DNA of 64,000 nt from the NCBI RefSeq assembly GCF_020687695.1, contig NZ_JAJEWL010000005.1, forward strand, positions 124,001 through 188,000, in the 5' to 3' direction. Below the pieces are notes generated by a model. That model was not told where the DNA came from. It searched no databases and was given only the letters and a program-made list of their open reading frames with translations. Of this stretch, positions 28,714-37,157 are shown piece by piece (the stretch's first letter is position 1; every line of letters starts with the position of its first letter). The DNA comes from Pusillimonas sp. MFBS29 (GTDB taxonomy: Bacteria; Pseudomonadota; Gammaproteobacteria; Burkholderiales; Burkholderiaceae_B). The translations under genes were made by a program, and so were the position numbers.

Positions 28714-29654
28714 AATCCAGCCTGCTCGAGTTCCTGCCGGGTAGGCAGACCTTCGGTATCGCCCAGCACCTGGACCGCCCGGGCGCCTATCCAGGCACCG
28801 CGCTCAACAGCACGACGCAATGGCAGGCCTTCAAGCAAGGCACTGATCACACCAGCCGCGAAACCGTCTCCGGCGCCAACGGTATCAATTACCTTGGCCA
28901 CCGGCACACCCGCCACGTAGCCCTGCTCGTCACCCGAGTTGTAGTATGCGCCGTCGGCGCCAAGCTTGATGACGACCAGATCAACACCCTGGCTGCGATA
29001 AAAGCCGGCGATGTCTTCAGGCGTATCCATTCCGGTCAGCAGGCGCCCTTCCTCTATGCCGGGAAACACCCAGTTGGCACGCAACGCAAGCGCATTGATG
29101 CCTTCGCGCATGCACTCTGTGGATGGCCACAGCGAAGGACGAAGATTCGGATCGAATGACACGGTTTTGCCTGCCGCCCGCATCAGCGATATCGTCGTGG
29201 CAGCAACGTCGTAGCAATTTCCGGAAATGGCAGGGAACACGCCCGTGGCATGCAAGTGACGTGCTCCGCACAACCAGTCCTGATCGATATCGGCCACCTG
29301 CATCTGGCTGGCCGCCGACCCCTTGCGGTGATACTCGACCGGTGGATCGCTGCCATCCGTAACCTGGCCCTTGAATTGAAATCCTGTGCGCTGCGCCGGA
29401 TCGCTCACCACATGAGAACAATCTATGCCTTCGCGTTTCATTTCAGCCAGCAGATAGCGCGCCATTGATTCGGCGCCCAGACGGCTGGCCCAGCCAACCC
29501 GCAGGCCCAGCCGCGCCAGACCTATGGCTACATTGGTTTCGGCCCCTGCCGTACGCTTGTGAAAACCGTGCGCATCCTCCAGCGAACCAGGGCGGTCGGC
29601 AACCAGCAACATCATGGCCTCGCCGAAAGTTACAACATCCAAAGCTTTATTCAC
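28710..29654 (-). CDS. kguK: 2-ketogluconate kinase-like PfkB sugar kinase (KguK-like)
   Basis: A 314-residue PfkB-family kinase. Visible are the substrate region AGAETNVAIGLARLG, the SFDPNLRPSLWPS stretch and the anion-hole and catalytic-base motif DTVGAGDGFAAG. It resembles Pseudomonas KguK from memory and also KdgK (2-keto-3-deoxygluconate kinase). Its neighbours and the PtxS operator favour phosphorylation of 2-ketogluconate at C6. The start overlaps the KguE-like gene by 4 bp. Confidence 0.82.
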   Translation of the reverse strand: MNKALDVVTFGEAMMLLVADRPGSLEDAHGFHKRTAGAETNVAIGLARLGLRVGWASRLGAESMARYLLAEMKREGIDCSHVVSDPAQRTGFQFKGQVTDGSDPPVEYHRKGSAASQMQVADIDQDWLCGARHLHATGVFPAISGNCYDVAATTISLMRAAGKTVSFDPNLRPSLWPSTECMREGINALALRANWVFPGIEEGRLLTGMDTPEDIAGFYRSQGVDLVVIKLGADGAYYNSGDEQGYVAGVPVAKVIDTVGAGDGFAAGVISALLEGLPLRRAVERGAWIGARAVQVLGDTEGLPTRQELEQAGL

Positions 29655-30424
29655 CTGGTAGTCTCCAATGTGCGCAACTGCTCAATGGCGATACGCGTAA
29701 TAGTTGCCAAGTCATCGCCAGTCAGCGGATATTCGATGGCTCGCGGCACATCATGGGGCAAGGCGCGCAACAAGGCCCTCCATGGCATTACCGACTCCTG
29801 CAACGGCACGGCAACCCAGCGCGTCGGCTGGCGCTGCACGCCCTTACAGTGCACGTAGCGAACGCGCCCGGAAAAGACCTGGGCAGCCTGCAAGGGACAT
29901 TCACCGTTCCAGTGCCAGTTGCCCATGTCGAAAGTCATGCCCAGATTCAGGCCAGCCTGATCGGCCTGGTCGAAGAATGCCTGCAGGACATCCACACAGC
30001 CCGCTGCGGGAGTCTGATCATTCTCTATGAGCAGGGTCACACCGTGCTCTGCCAACCGCCCTGCCAGACTGGGCCAGGCCGGATCAGCAAACGCGCCGAA
30101 CCCACCTATGGACATCTTCAGTGTTTGCGAACCCAGCGTCCGGGCGGCTGCCAGCCCCTTGTCCAGGTGCTGATTCAGCAGGCGGCCCTGCCCGTCCCAC
30201 AACGGATCGGGACTGGAATACACACAGGCCAACTCCAGATCGCGCATGGAGCCCGCCAGCACTTCCAGCTCGGCATCATTGCCGGCCAGCAATTCCCCAC
30301 GTATCTCGACTCCGTCTGCACCGGCCTCATGACACAGGCGCACGAACCAGTCTTGTCCGTGCCGCTTGACCTCGGTTGCACCAAAGGAACCGAGGGAAAC
30401 AAACACCTGCGGCTGTGAAGTCAT
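29651..30424 (-). CDS. kguE: Sugar isomerase/epimerase-like protein (KguE-like)
   Basis: A 257-residue TIM-barrel protein of the xylose-isomerase-like (AP endonuclease 2) superfamily. Metal-ligand segments are visible: LLIENDQT, MTFDMGNWHW and RYVHCKGV. It matches the general pattern of Pseudomonas KguE, including the opening VSLGSFGATEV and the ACVYSSPDPLW stretch. The biochemical role of KguE is not well defined. Only one base separates its start from the stop of the ABC ATPase gene, so it belongs to the transporter operon. Confidence 0.8.
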   Translation of the reverse strand: MTSQPQVFVSLGSFGATEVKRHGQDWFVRLCHEAGADGVEIRGELLAGNDAELEVLAGSMRDLELACVYSSPDPLWDGQGRLLNQHLDKGLAAARTLGSQTLKMSIGGFGAFADPAWPSLAGRLAEHGVTLLIENDQTPAAGCVDVLQAFFDQADQAGLNLGMTFDMGNWHWNGECPLQAAQVFSGRVRYVHCKGVQRQPTRWVAVPLQESVMPWRALLRALPHDVPRAIEYPLTGDDLATITRIAIEQLRTLETTR

Positions 30425-30425
30425 A

Positions 30426-31226
30426 TCAGTGATTCAGGATCTGACCAAGGAAATTGCGCGTCTTCTCGTGCGAGGGATTGCTGAAGAATTTTTCAGGCGC
30501 GGCCTGCTCGACAATGTGGCCTTCAGCCATGAAAATAACCCGGTCGGCCACGCTGCGGGCAAAGCCCATTTCATGCGTCACGCACAGCATGGTCATGCCG
30601 TCTTCGGCCAGACCTATCATGGTATCGAGCACTTCCTTGACCATTTCCGGATCCAGCGCCGAAGTCGGCTCGTCAAACAGCATGACTTTGGGCGTCATGC
30701 ACAGCGCGCGCGCAATGGCCACCCGCTGCTGCTGGCCACCGGAGAGCTGGCTGGGATACTTTTTGGCCTGGTCTCCGATGCGCACCCGGTTCAGATACTT
30801 CATGGCCTGCGCTTCAGCTTCTGCCTTGCCGATACCGCGCGAGCGCATCGGTGCCAGCATGCAGTTTTGCAGCACAGTCATGTGCGGGAACAGATTGAAC
30901 TGCTGAAACACCATCCCGACTTCCTGTCGGACCGCATCGATATTGCCGGCCTTGGCCGTAAGATCGATGCCGTCGACGACAATGCTTCCCTGCTGTATCT
31001 TTTCCAGGCCATTGATACAACGGATCAAGGTGGATTTACCCGACCCCGACGGTCCGCAAATAACAATGCGCTCGCCGGCGGCGACGGTCAGGTCGGTATC
31101 AGTCAGGACGTGAAATTTGTCGTACCACTTGTTCAGCGCTTTAATTTCAATGATGGTCTCGCCCGATGAGGCGGAACGATGCGCTTGATCGGCGACAGGC
31201 GTGGTCTGCGTATCAGTCATGTTCAA
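30426..31226 (-). CDS. ABC importer ATPase, polar-amino-acid type (GlnQ-like)
   Basis: A 266-residue ATPase with Walker [10 protein letters not shown]-loop [14 protein letters not shown], signature LSGGQQQR and Walker [13 protein letters not shown]. The N-terminal 25 residues form a polar leader. It belongs to the glutamine/glutamate-type importer family by sequence. Its operon position directly ahead of kguE suggests that the transporter carries 2-ketogluconate or a related sugar acid rather than an amino acid; this is inference. Confidence 0.92.
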   Translation of the reverse strand: MNMTDTQTTPVADQAHRSASSGETIIEIKALNKWYDKFHVLTDTDLTVAAGERIVICGPSGSGKSTLIRCINGLEKIQQGSIVVDGIDLTAKAGNIDAVRQEVGMVFQQFNLFPHMTVLQNCMLAPMRSRGIGKAEAEAQAMKYLNRVRIGDQAKKYPSQLSGGQQQRVAIARALCMTPKVMLFDEPTSALDPEMVKEVLDTMIGLAEDGMTMLCVTHEMGFARSVADRVIFMAEGHIVEQAAPEKFFSNPSHEKTRNFLGQILNH

Positions 31227-31239
31227 TCACTCTTGCAAA

Positions 31240-32043
31240 TCAGGATTGCTTCAGCTCTGGCAGCGGCGTACCCAGCCATTTTTCGAACAACTTGCTGAAC
31301 TCGCCGTTCTGGATGTTCTTGTCGACGGCTTCGTTAACCGCCTTCAGGGTATTGGGCTCACCAGGACGCATGGCAACAGCCATTTCCTGCTGCAGCAACA
31401 CGAACTTGTTTTCAAAGCGATTGGGAGCACGCTTGGCGATCTGGCCGGCTACCGTGGTGGAGCATCCAATGGCATCAACCTGACCGGACAACAAGGCCTG
31501 CATTGCCGAGGCGTCATCGTCGAAGCGGCGGATATTGGCATCCTTGGGTGCAATCTTGGTGACGGCAACGTCCTGAGTACTGGCACGTGCTACGCCGATG
31601 CGCAGGCCGGACAGATCTTCAGCCTTGGCGATCTTGGCGTCCTTGCCGCCGAACACGACGATCTGTGCAGCGGAGTACGGATGCGAGAACTGAACCTGCT
31701 TGGCTCGCTCGGGCGTAATGGCCAGCGAAGCCACCAGCATGTCAACCTTGTTGGTCAGCAGGAAAGGAATACGGTTGGGGCCGGTTACAGGAACGATGTT
31801 GACCTTTACGCCCAGCTCCTTGGCCAACTGGCGTGCCACGTCGGCGTCGTAGCCGTCGGGCTTGTTCTCGGTGTTCATGATGCCGTACGGGGGGAAATCA
31901 ACCAGCATGCCGATGGTGAGCTCACCTTTTTCCTTGACTTCGTCAATGGTCTCGGCAACGGCAGCACTGCTGCCCAGGGCAAATACGGCACACGTTGCCA
32001 GCAGGGCGGCGCCGGCAACACTACGCATCTTCTTCACAAACAT
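31240..32043 (-). CDS. Periplasmic solute-binding protein (SBP_bac_3 type)
   Basis: A 267-residue binding protein with a cleavable signal peptide (predicted cut after AVA, residue about 30) and family 3 fold segments: GELTIGMLVDFPPYG, GYDADVARQLAKELG and ANIRRFDDDASAMQALLSGQVDA. The ATG at 32043 has GGAGA about 7 bp upstream; an earlier in-frame ATG is unsupported. It should deliver solute to the two permeases encoded just upstream. The ligand is not identifiable from sequence, but operon context points to a sugar acid. Confidence 0.92.
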   Translation of the reverse strand: MFVKKMRSVAGAALLATCAVFALGSSAAVAETIDEVKEKGELTIGMLVDFPPYGIMNTENKPDGYDADVARQLAKELGVKVNIVPVTGPNRIPFLLTNKVDMLVASLAITPERAKQVQFSHPYSAAQIVVFGGKDAKIAKAEDLSGLRIGVARASTQDVAVTKIAPKDANIRRFDDDASAMQALLSGQVDAIGCSTTVAGQIAKRAPNRFENKFVLLQQEMAVAMRPGEPNTLKAVNEAVDKNIQNGEFSKLFEKWLGTPLPELKQS

Positions 32044-32101
32044 AGCATGTCTCCAGGGTTGGGATAAAACATTCATAAAAAGAAAGCAGGATCAGGCCGC
32101 A

Positions 32102-32755
32102 CTATCGCGCAAGCGATGCTGCAAGACGCCTCTCCATATAGGAAGCCAGCATGGATAAAGGCCAGCACAGAAAAAAGTAGATAATGGCCACCACTGTAAA
32201 CACCAGCATGGGCTGGAAGGTGGCATTATTGATGATCTGGCCCGCACGGGTCAGTTCGGTGAAACCGATAATGGCCGCCAGCGACGTGCCCTTGACGATC
32301 TGGACCAGATAGCCGACCGTAGGCGGCACACCGATTTTCAGGGCTTGCGGCAGTACGACGTCGCGCATCTTGTAGCGGTAAGACAGGCCCAATGCTTCGG
32401 CAGCCTCCCATTGGCCGCGAGGAATCGCTTGAATACAACCGCGCCAGATTTCACCCAGAAACGCGCCACTATTTAGCGTCAGGGCCAATGCTGCGGCAAG
32501 CCACGGATTAATGTCGTACCCGATAACCGGAGCGCCAAAGAACACCAGGAACAACTGCAGCAGCAGCGGCGTGCCCCGAAACACCTGAATGAAACCCATG
32601 GACAGACTGCGCGCGATCCTGTTTTCGCTGGTGCGGGCCAGCGCAATGATCAGGCCGACTATGCCACCACCCAGGAAGGCCATGAGTGACAGAGCAATGG
32701 TCCATTGGGCGGCTTCAAGAATGAACCAGAAATCGGAATAGCCAAAAGTACGCAT
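32102..32755 (-). CDS. ABC importer permease, HisM/GlnP type (second)
   Basis: A 217-residue inner-membrane permease. It has an HEQ-type start, a first helix at about 12-35, the family segment RGTPLLLQLFLVFFG and the coupling loop EAAEALGLSYRYKMRDVVLPQALK. It pairs with the neighbouring permease to form a heterodimeric channel. Its first base shares position 32755 with the last base of the upstream permease gene, so translation is probably coupled. Confidence 0.92.
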   Translation of the reverse strand: MRTFGYSDFWFILEAAQWTIALSLMAFLGGGIVGLIIALARTSENRIARSLSMGFIQVFRGTPLLLQLFLVFFGAPVIGYDINPWLAAALALTLNSGAFLGEIWRGCIQAIPRGQWEAAEALGLSYRYKMRDVVLPQALKIGVPPTVGYLVQIVKGTSLAAIIGFTELTRAGQIINNATFQPMLVFTVVAIIYFFLCWPLSMLASYMERRLAASLAR

Positions 32756-33426
32756 TATCGACGATCCGGATAGTTAAGCCCCCACTGGAAAACCAGGCGG
32801 AACAGTAAGGAAAACGCCAGCGTCAGCAACAGATAGATGCCGGTAATGACGATATAGATTTCAAAGCTGCGGAAGGTTTCGGACTGCAGGTTTGCAGCGA
32901 CCGATGTCAGATCGTCGGCCGAAATTACCGACACCACGCTGGATGCCAGCATCAGCAGAATGAACTGGCTGGTCAGCGCAGGATAGATCGCTTTCAGGGC
33001 GGGCTTGAGCACCACAAAACGAAACACTTCCATGCGCGACAGGTTCAGCGCCAGCCCGGCCTCGATCTGGCCTTTGGGTATGGACTCTATGCCGGCACGA
33101 ACAATTTCCGTGGCATAGGCACCCAGATTGAACACCATGGCGAACAGCGCCGCGGTATATGGCGACCAGCGCACGCCAATTGCGGGCAAGGCGAAGAAAA
33201 AGAAAAACAGCTGCACCAGGAATGGCGTGTTGCGTATGACTTCAATATAGATATTGATCAACCATCGCAGCGGCGCGGGACCGGCAGTTTTGCCCCAGGC
33301 GCAGACCACCGCCACCATCAGGCCCAACAGCATTGCCATAAAAGACAGCTGAATGGTCATCCAGGTGCCTTGAAGCAGTAAAGGCCAGGCTTCGAAGACC
33401 GGACCAAATTGAAAGGTGTAATTCAC
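32755..33426 (-). CDS. ABC importer permease, HisM/GlnP type (first gene of operon)
   Basis: A 223-residue permease with the family features FIEVIRNTPFLVQLFFFFFALP (seen as EVIRNTPFLVQ) and the coupling loop EAGLALNLSRMEVFRFVVLKPALK. I place the start at the GTG at 33426 (VNYTFQFGPVFEAW), which fits the family length and has AAGG upstream; a longer frame to 33513 would add a poor N-terminus. It is the first gene of the predicted PtxS-controlled operon; the operator lies 125 bp upstream of this start. Confidence 0.88.
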   Translation of the reverse strand: MNYTFQFGPVFEAWPLLLQGTWMTIQLSFMAMLLGLMVAVVCAWGKTAGPAPLRWLINIYIEVIRNTPFLVQLFFFFFALPAIGVRWSPYTAALFAMVFNLGAYATEIVRAGIESIPKGQIEAGLALNLSRMEVFRFVVLKPALKAIYPALTSQFILLMLASSVVSVISADDLTSVAANLQSETFRSFEIYIVITGIYLLLTLAFSLLFRLVFQWGLNYPDRR

Positions 33427-33550
33427 GTTATCTGAACCTTGGGTATGGCCGACAAAAAGTGCATGCCGTGCGATAAAAATACCCGCATAAAACAGGTATT
33501 GCCCGTGAAACATAGCCGGACTGAATCGCCGATGCTGTCTTTATTGCCGC

Positions 33551-33564
33551 TGAAACCGGTTTCA
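33551..33564. promoter_or_regulatory. PtxS operator TGAAACCGGTTTCA
   Basis: A perfect 14-bp palindrome, TGAAACCGGTTTCA, lies between the ptxS-like gene and the first transporter gene. It is identical to the operator reported for Pseudomonas PtxS, as I recall it. The regulator encoded next to it closely resembles PtxS, so motif and protein support each other. A bound repressor here would control the transporter-kguEKD operon and be relieved by 2-ketogluconate. Confidence 0.9.
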
Positions 33565-33616
33565 TATTTCAGTGCAAGTAGCGGAGGATTATAGCAGCAG
33601 TTATCACAAGACTATT

Positions 33617-34684
33617 TCAATCGTCCGATTGCAGCGGTCGCCGGCTATGGGTCAGGCGTGTAGATCCGCGCGCCACCAGGGTGCCATGCAGCAGCATTTC
33701 CCGTGCCGGCTCATTCATGCCCTGCAGGCGCTGCAACAGGCAATACGCGGCGAGCCGGCCCAGCTCATCGGTAGGTTGCGACACAGCACTGACACCCGGC
33801 CCGATATATGGCGCCCAGGGCGTATCGTCGATACTGAGCAAGCCAATATCAGTGCCCAGACGCCATCCCAGTTGCTCAACGGCCTGGACTATGCGCAAAG
33901 TAACCACGGCGTTACCTGCAATAACGGCAGGTACGCCGGGGCTGCTATCGCCAGCCGGCCTTGCGCGTTCGCGCAGAGCCTTCAGCGAATTAATTAAATC
34001 ATCCTGAGCCCCAAGCTCCAGAGTGCGCCCCGATACATCACCCCGATTCCCGGCGACAAAGGCGCTGAATGCCTGCGTGCGCTCGATACGGGCGCTGATT
34101 TTGTCCAGGGGCTCGGTCACCAGCATCAACTCGCGATAGCCCGCTTCCAGCAAATGCCGGACACTGATCGTAATGGCATGGGTGTTGTCCAGCGAGACAA
34201 AATCCACATCCAGCCCTTCGTGCCGGCGATCAACCAGCACAATGGGCTTGCCCTGACGTGCCGTTTCCAGCGCCGCCCCCGAGTCATGCCCCGTAGTATT
34301 CAGGATGAAACCCTCGACCCTGTACGATGACAATGCCTGCAGCCCCGCGTTTTCACGCTCGCTTTCATTGCCCATATTGAATAACATGACCAGGTAGCCC
34401 GCCTCGCGGCAGGCTTGCTCTGCGCCACGCAGCACCGCAACCGAAAAAGGATTAGTAATATCAGCCACTACCAGCCCTATCAGGCGCGAACGGCCTCGTT
34501 TCAGCGCCTGCGCCATCGGGCTGGGCACATAGCCCAACTGGGCTATGGCCACCTCGACACGCCCGGCAATTTCCGGCGACAGCAAGGTGTCGCGGTGATT
34601 CAGGTAGCGTGATACCGTAGCCTTGGACACACCAGCCTGGCGTGCCACATCGGCAATGGTGCTGCGACGTACGTTCTTGATCAT
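33617..34684 (-). CDS. ptxS: PtxS-like LacI-family repressor
   Basis: A 355-residue LacI/GalR regulator. The N-terminal helix-turn-helix reads TIADVARQAGVSKATVSRYLN and the hinge region ALKRGRSRLIGLVVADITNPFSVAV leads into a periplasmic-binding-protein-like effector domain. It matches Pseudomonas PtxS in pattern, and the PtxS operator sequence lies directly downstream, before the operon. In Pseudomonas the effector is 2-ketogluconate. I start it at the ATG at 34684 (MIKNVRR); the frame extends to 34879 over the divergent adenine deaminase gene, which is an artefact. Confidence 0.9.
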   Translation of the reverse strand: MIKNVRRSTIADVARQAGVSKATVSRYLNHRDTLLSPEIAGRVEVAIAQLGYVPSPMAQALKRGRSRLIGLVVADITNPFSVAVLRGAEQACREAGYLVMLFNMGNESERENAGLQALSSYRVEGFILNTTGHDSGAALETARQGKPIVLVDRRHEGLDVDFVSLDNTHAITISVRHLLEAGYRELMLVTEPLDKISARIERTQAFSAFVAGNRGDVSGRTLELGAQDDLINSLKALRERARPAGDSSPGVPAVIAGNAVVTLRIVQAVEQLGWRLGTDIGLLSIDDTPWAPYIGPGVSAVSQPTDELGRLAAYCLLQRLQGMNEPAREMLLHGTLVARGSTRLTHSRRPLQSDD

Positions 34685-34727
34685 AGAGCCGAATAATACG
34701 CTTACTTTAAATCCCACGAGGTTTTTG

Positions 34728-35765
34728 ATGAATTCCGCCCTCTCCAGCCAGCCCCTTGCCGACTTCATCCGGCAACTGCCCAAGGCTGAACTCCATGTAC
34801 ACATTGAAGGCACACTGGAACCCGAACTGATATTTGCGCTGGCGCAGCGCAATGGCATCACACTGCCATACGCATCCATTGACGCCCTGCGTGCGGCCTA
34901 CCAGTTCCAGGACCTTCAATCTTTCCTCGATCTTTATTATGCCGGCGCCAGCGTATTGATCGCGGAAGAAGATTTTTATGACATGACCATGGCCTATATG
35001 CAGCGCGCCCTGCAAGATGGCGTCGTGCATGCCGAAATCATGTTCGACCCACAAACCCATACGCAGCGCGGCATTGCCCTGGAAACTGTATTTGCCGGAA
35101 TTGCCCGCGCCTTGCGTGAAATGCGCAGCACGGCCGGCATCAGCAGCCGCCTGATCCTGAGCTTTCTACGTCACCTGACTGAAGAAGAAGCCGACGCAAC
35201 CCTGACGGCAGCCCTGCCCCTGCGCGAAGCCTACGCCGACCTGTGGACCGCCGTAGGCCTGGACTCGGCCGAACGAGGCAACCCTCCGGAAAGATTCGCC
35301 CGCGTCTATGCACGGTGCAAGGCATTGGGGTTCCACCTTACCGCCCACGCCGGTGAAGAAGGCCCGGCCGCCTATGTACGCGCCGCCCTTGACGCGTTAC
35401 AGGTAGAACGCATAGACCATGGAGTACGCAGCGAGGAAGATCCCGCCCTTGTGCAACGGCTGATTCGCGAACGCGTTCCATTGACGGTATGCCCGCTGTC
35501 GAACCTGAAGCTTTGCGTCTTCAACGACATGCAGCAGCATAATCTTGCGCGCCTGCTGCGCCAGGGCGCCATGGTTACCATCAACTCAGACGATCCGGCC
35601 TATTTTGGCGGCTATATCGGCGACAACTATCTGGCCTGCGCCGAAAGTCTGGAACTGACGCGCAATGAACTGGTCAAGCTGGCCGGCAACAGCCTGATCG
35701 CCAGCTTTTTGCCCCAAAGCGAAAAAGACCGGCACCTGAAGCAGCTATCGGAATTTACGGTCTGA
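34728..35765 (+). CDS. Adenine deaminase (adenosine deaminase family)
   Basis: A 345-residue metal-dependent deaminase. Zinc-ligand motifs are present: ELHVHIEGT, TAHAGEEG with the catalytic Glu, ERIDHGVR and NSDDPAYFGGY. The chain closely follows the Pseudomonas enzyme shown to be an adenine rather than adenosine deaminase (FALAQRNGI, LDLYYAGA and MFDPQTHTQRG stretches), so hydrolysis of adenine to hypoxanthine is more likely. GAGG precedes the ATG at 34728. It is divergent from ptxS and ends at a strong terminator. Confidence 0.88.
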   Translation: MNSALSSQPLADFIRQLPKAELHVHIEGTLEPELIFALAQRNGITLPYASIDALRAAYQFQDLQSFLDLYYAGASVLIAEEDFYDMTMAYMQRALQDGVVHAEIMFDPQTHTQRGIALETVFAGIARALREMRSTAGISSRLILSFLRHLTEEEADATLTAALPLREAYADLWTAVGLDSAERGNPPERFARVYARCKALGFHLTAHAGEEGPAAYVRAALDALQVERIDHGVRSEEDPALVQRLIRERVPLTVCPLSNLKLCVFNDMQQHNLARLLRQGAMVTINSDDPAYFGGYIGDNYLACAESLELTRNELVKLAGNSLIASFLPQSEKDRHLKQLSEFTV

Positions 35766-35793
35766 CGTACGCGCGTTTGGAACACCCAACAAA

Positions 35794-35823
35794 AAACCCA
35801 CCGCAAGCGCGGTGGGTTTTTTT
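35794..35823. terminator. Bidirectional terminator between adenine deaminase and cold-shock genes
   Basis: An 11-bp stem (AAACCCACCGC at 35794-35804 with GCGGTGGGTTT at 35809-35819) with an AAGC loop and T/A runs on both sides, placed between two convergent genes. Confidence 0.92.
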
Positions 35824-35838
35824 AAAATTCAAACAGGC

Positions 35839-36048
35839 TTAGATAACCTGGATGGATTTGGCTTGTGGGCCTTTTTGGCCTTCGGCAGCTACGTAGGAAA
35901 CGCGTTGGTTTTCTTCGAGCGACTTGAAGCCGGTGCCGATGATGTCTGTGTGGTGTGCGAACAAATCTTTGCCACCCGACTCAGGCTTGATGAAGCCGAA
36001 GCCTTTTTCGTTGTTGAACCACTTAACAATACCAGTTTCTGTTTGCAT
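35839..36048 (-). CDS. Cold-shock domain protein (CspA family)
   Basis: A 69-residue single cold-shock domain, the usual size. RNP1 is KGFGFI and RNP2 is LFAHHTDI, so RNP2 departs from the common VFVHF pattern. It binds single-stranded RNA or DNA as an RNA chaperone. The ATG at 36048 has AGGGA about 8 bp upstream. The upstream region (36049-36250) contains AT-rich sequence and an imperfect inverted repeat around GTACTGTACGACAGGTAC (36126-36143), consistent with a structured leader of the kind cold-shock genes have. Confidence 0.93.
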   Translation of the reverse strand: MQTETGIVKWFNNEKGFGFIKPESGGKDLFAHHTDIIGTGFKSLEENQRVSYVAAEGQKGPQAKSIQVI

Positions 36049-36287
36049 TTTTTGCAATCCCTAAAAATAACGAGCGACATGCTCTATAGAAGACTGTCAA
36101 GGTGTAGAGATTTGAGCAAAAAAGTACTGTACGACAGGTACTGGATTGTACTAACTTCAACGAACTTGAAAATCTAACTTCGTATAGTATAGAGAAGAAG
36201 ACACCCAGTCAACCGAACAGGCAATTAATTGGCTGTTTTTTCTGGCTTTTCTGTCGTTTGGATACCGCCAGAGTCACTTCTGCCACC

Positions 36288-36839
36288 ATGCAAGCACTTA
36301 CACGCAGTTTTTACGACCGGGACACCACGCTGGTGGCTCGTGAATTATTGGGAAAACTCCTGATTCACCGCGTTGACGGAGTCGAGCGTATCGGAAAAAT
36401 AGTCGAAGTCGAGGCTTATCTGGGCCCACATGACCTGGCCGCCCATACGTCCAAAGGCATCACCCCCCGCACTCAAGTCATGTTCGGCCCTCCGGGCCAT
36501 GCCTATGTATACCTGATTTACGGCATGCACCATTGCATGAACGTGGTAACTGAAGCCGACGGCACCGGCGCAGCAGTATTGCTGCGCGCGCTTGAACCAG
36601 TCAGTGCCCTACCCGGCAACGCCAGCGGTCCCGGCAGATTATGCAAAGCCATGGGCATAAACAAAAGCCATTACGGAGCTGACCTTTGCGGCTCCGCCCT
36701 TTTTATTTGCGGGAATCCAGACTTCGAGCCGGTAAGTATCGTAGAGCGCCCCAGGATAGGCGTTGATTATGCGGGCGCTTGGGCCGACAAACCCCTCCGC
36801 TTTTATATGGAAGGAAATCCTTATATCTCCAGAAAATAA
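36288..36839 (+). CDS. 3-methyladenine (alkyladenine) DNA glycosylase, Mpg/AAG type
   Basis: A 183-residue alkyladenine glycosylase that removes alkylated purines in base-excision repair. The opening SFYDRDTTLVARELLGKLL is typical, the catalytic Glu lies in VEVEAYLGPHDLAAH, and YVYLIYGMHHCMNVV, GPGRLCKAMGI and PRIGVDYAGAWADKPLRFY follow. The ATG at 36288 is chosen; a TTG 10 codons upstream only extends the frame. No clear ribosome site is visible. It ends 63 bp before the tRNA gene. Confidence 0.92.
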   Translation: MQALTRSFYDRDTTLVARELLGKLLIHRVDGVERIGKIVEVEAYLGPHDLAAHTSKGITPRTQVMFGPPGHAYVYLIYGMHHCMNVVTEADGTGAAVLLRALEPVSALPGNASGPGRLCKAMGINKSHYGADLCGSALFICGNPDFEPVSIVERPRIGVDYAGAWADKPLRFYMEGNPYISRK

Positions 36840-36858
36840 ACGGCAAAAGCTACCTTGC

Positions 36859-36887
36859 AAGACAAGATTAAATTTCCGTGTTATAGT
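36859..36887 (+). promoter_or_regulatory. Promoter of tRNA-Arg
   Basis: AAGACA (-35, 36859-36864) and TATAGT (-10, 36882-36887) are separated by 17 bp, with the tRNA starting 15 bp after the -10 box. Confidence 0.65.
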
Positions 36888-36902
36888 TACGCCTCTTTTA
36901 CA

Positions 36903-36979
36903 GCGGCTGTAGCTCAGTTGGATAGAGTACTTGGCTACGAACCAAGGGGTCGTGGGTTCGAATCCTGCCAGCCGCGCCA
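36903..36979 (+). tRNA. tRNA-Arg (anticodon ACG)
   Basis: A complete 77-nt cloverleaf. The acceptor stem GCGGCTG pairs with CAGCCGC, the D arm is GCTC…GAGT, the anticodon stem CTTGG/CCAAG encloses the loop CTACGAA, giving anticodon ACG, and the T arm carries TTCGAAT. The 3' CCA is encoded (36977-36979). The ACG wobble A is normally deaminated to inosine to read CGU, CGC and CGA. Confidence 0.96.
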
Positions 36980-37009
36980 GAATTACCCTGTTTATCCAGC
37001 AGGTTAGAG

Positions 37010-37045
37010 CCGCCTAGGGGCCACAATCCCTAGGCGGTTTTTATT
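37010..37045 (+). terminator. Terminator after tRNA-Arg
   Basis: A 10-bp stem (CCGCCTAGGG at 37010-37019 with CCCTAGGCGG at 37028-37037), an 8-nt loop and a T-rich tail. Confidence 0.9.
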
Positions 37046-37076
37046 TGTGTGCGTGTAATATTTGTGTGCGTGTAAT
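37044..37076. repeat. Tandem 17-bp repeat
   Basis: TTTGTGTGCGTGTAAT occurs at 37044-37059 and again at 37061-37076, separated by one base, directly after the tRNA terminator. It is likely a small local duplication. The remaining stretch to 37157 shows nothing else I can name. Confidence 0.7.
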
Positions 37077-37157
37077 TTCAGCAACCGCAGCGATCTGCGA
37101 GCCCCTCCCCGCAAACGGGGGATTTGGGCGCACGAAACCAGACTGCAGACCAACCCA

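Noticed and set aside
34685-34879. N-terminal extension of the ptxS-like gene over the adenine deaminase start
   Set aside because: The extension has no LacI-family similarity and overlaps the divergent gene; the conserved helix-turn-helix begins right after the ATG at 34684.
36903-37157. tRNA-Arg as an attachment site of an integrated element
   Set aside because: No integrase gene and no second copy of the tRNA 3' end were noticed in the window; both flanks are ordinary genes.
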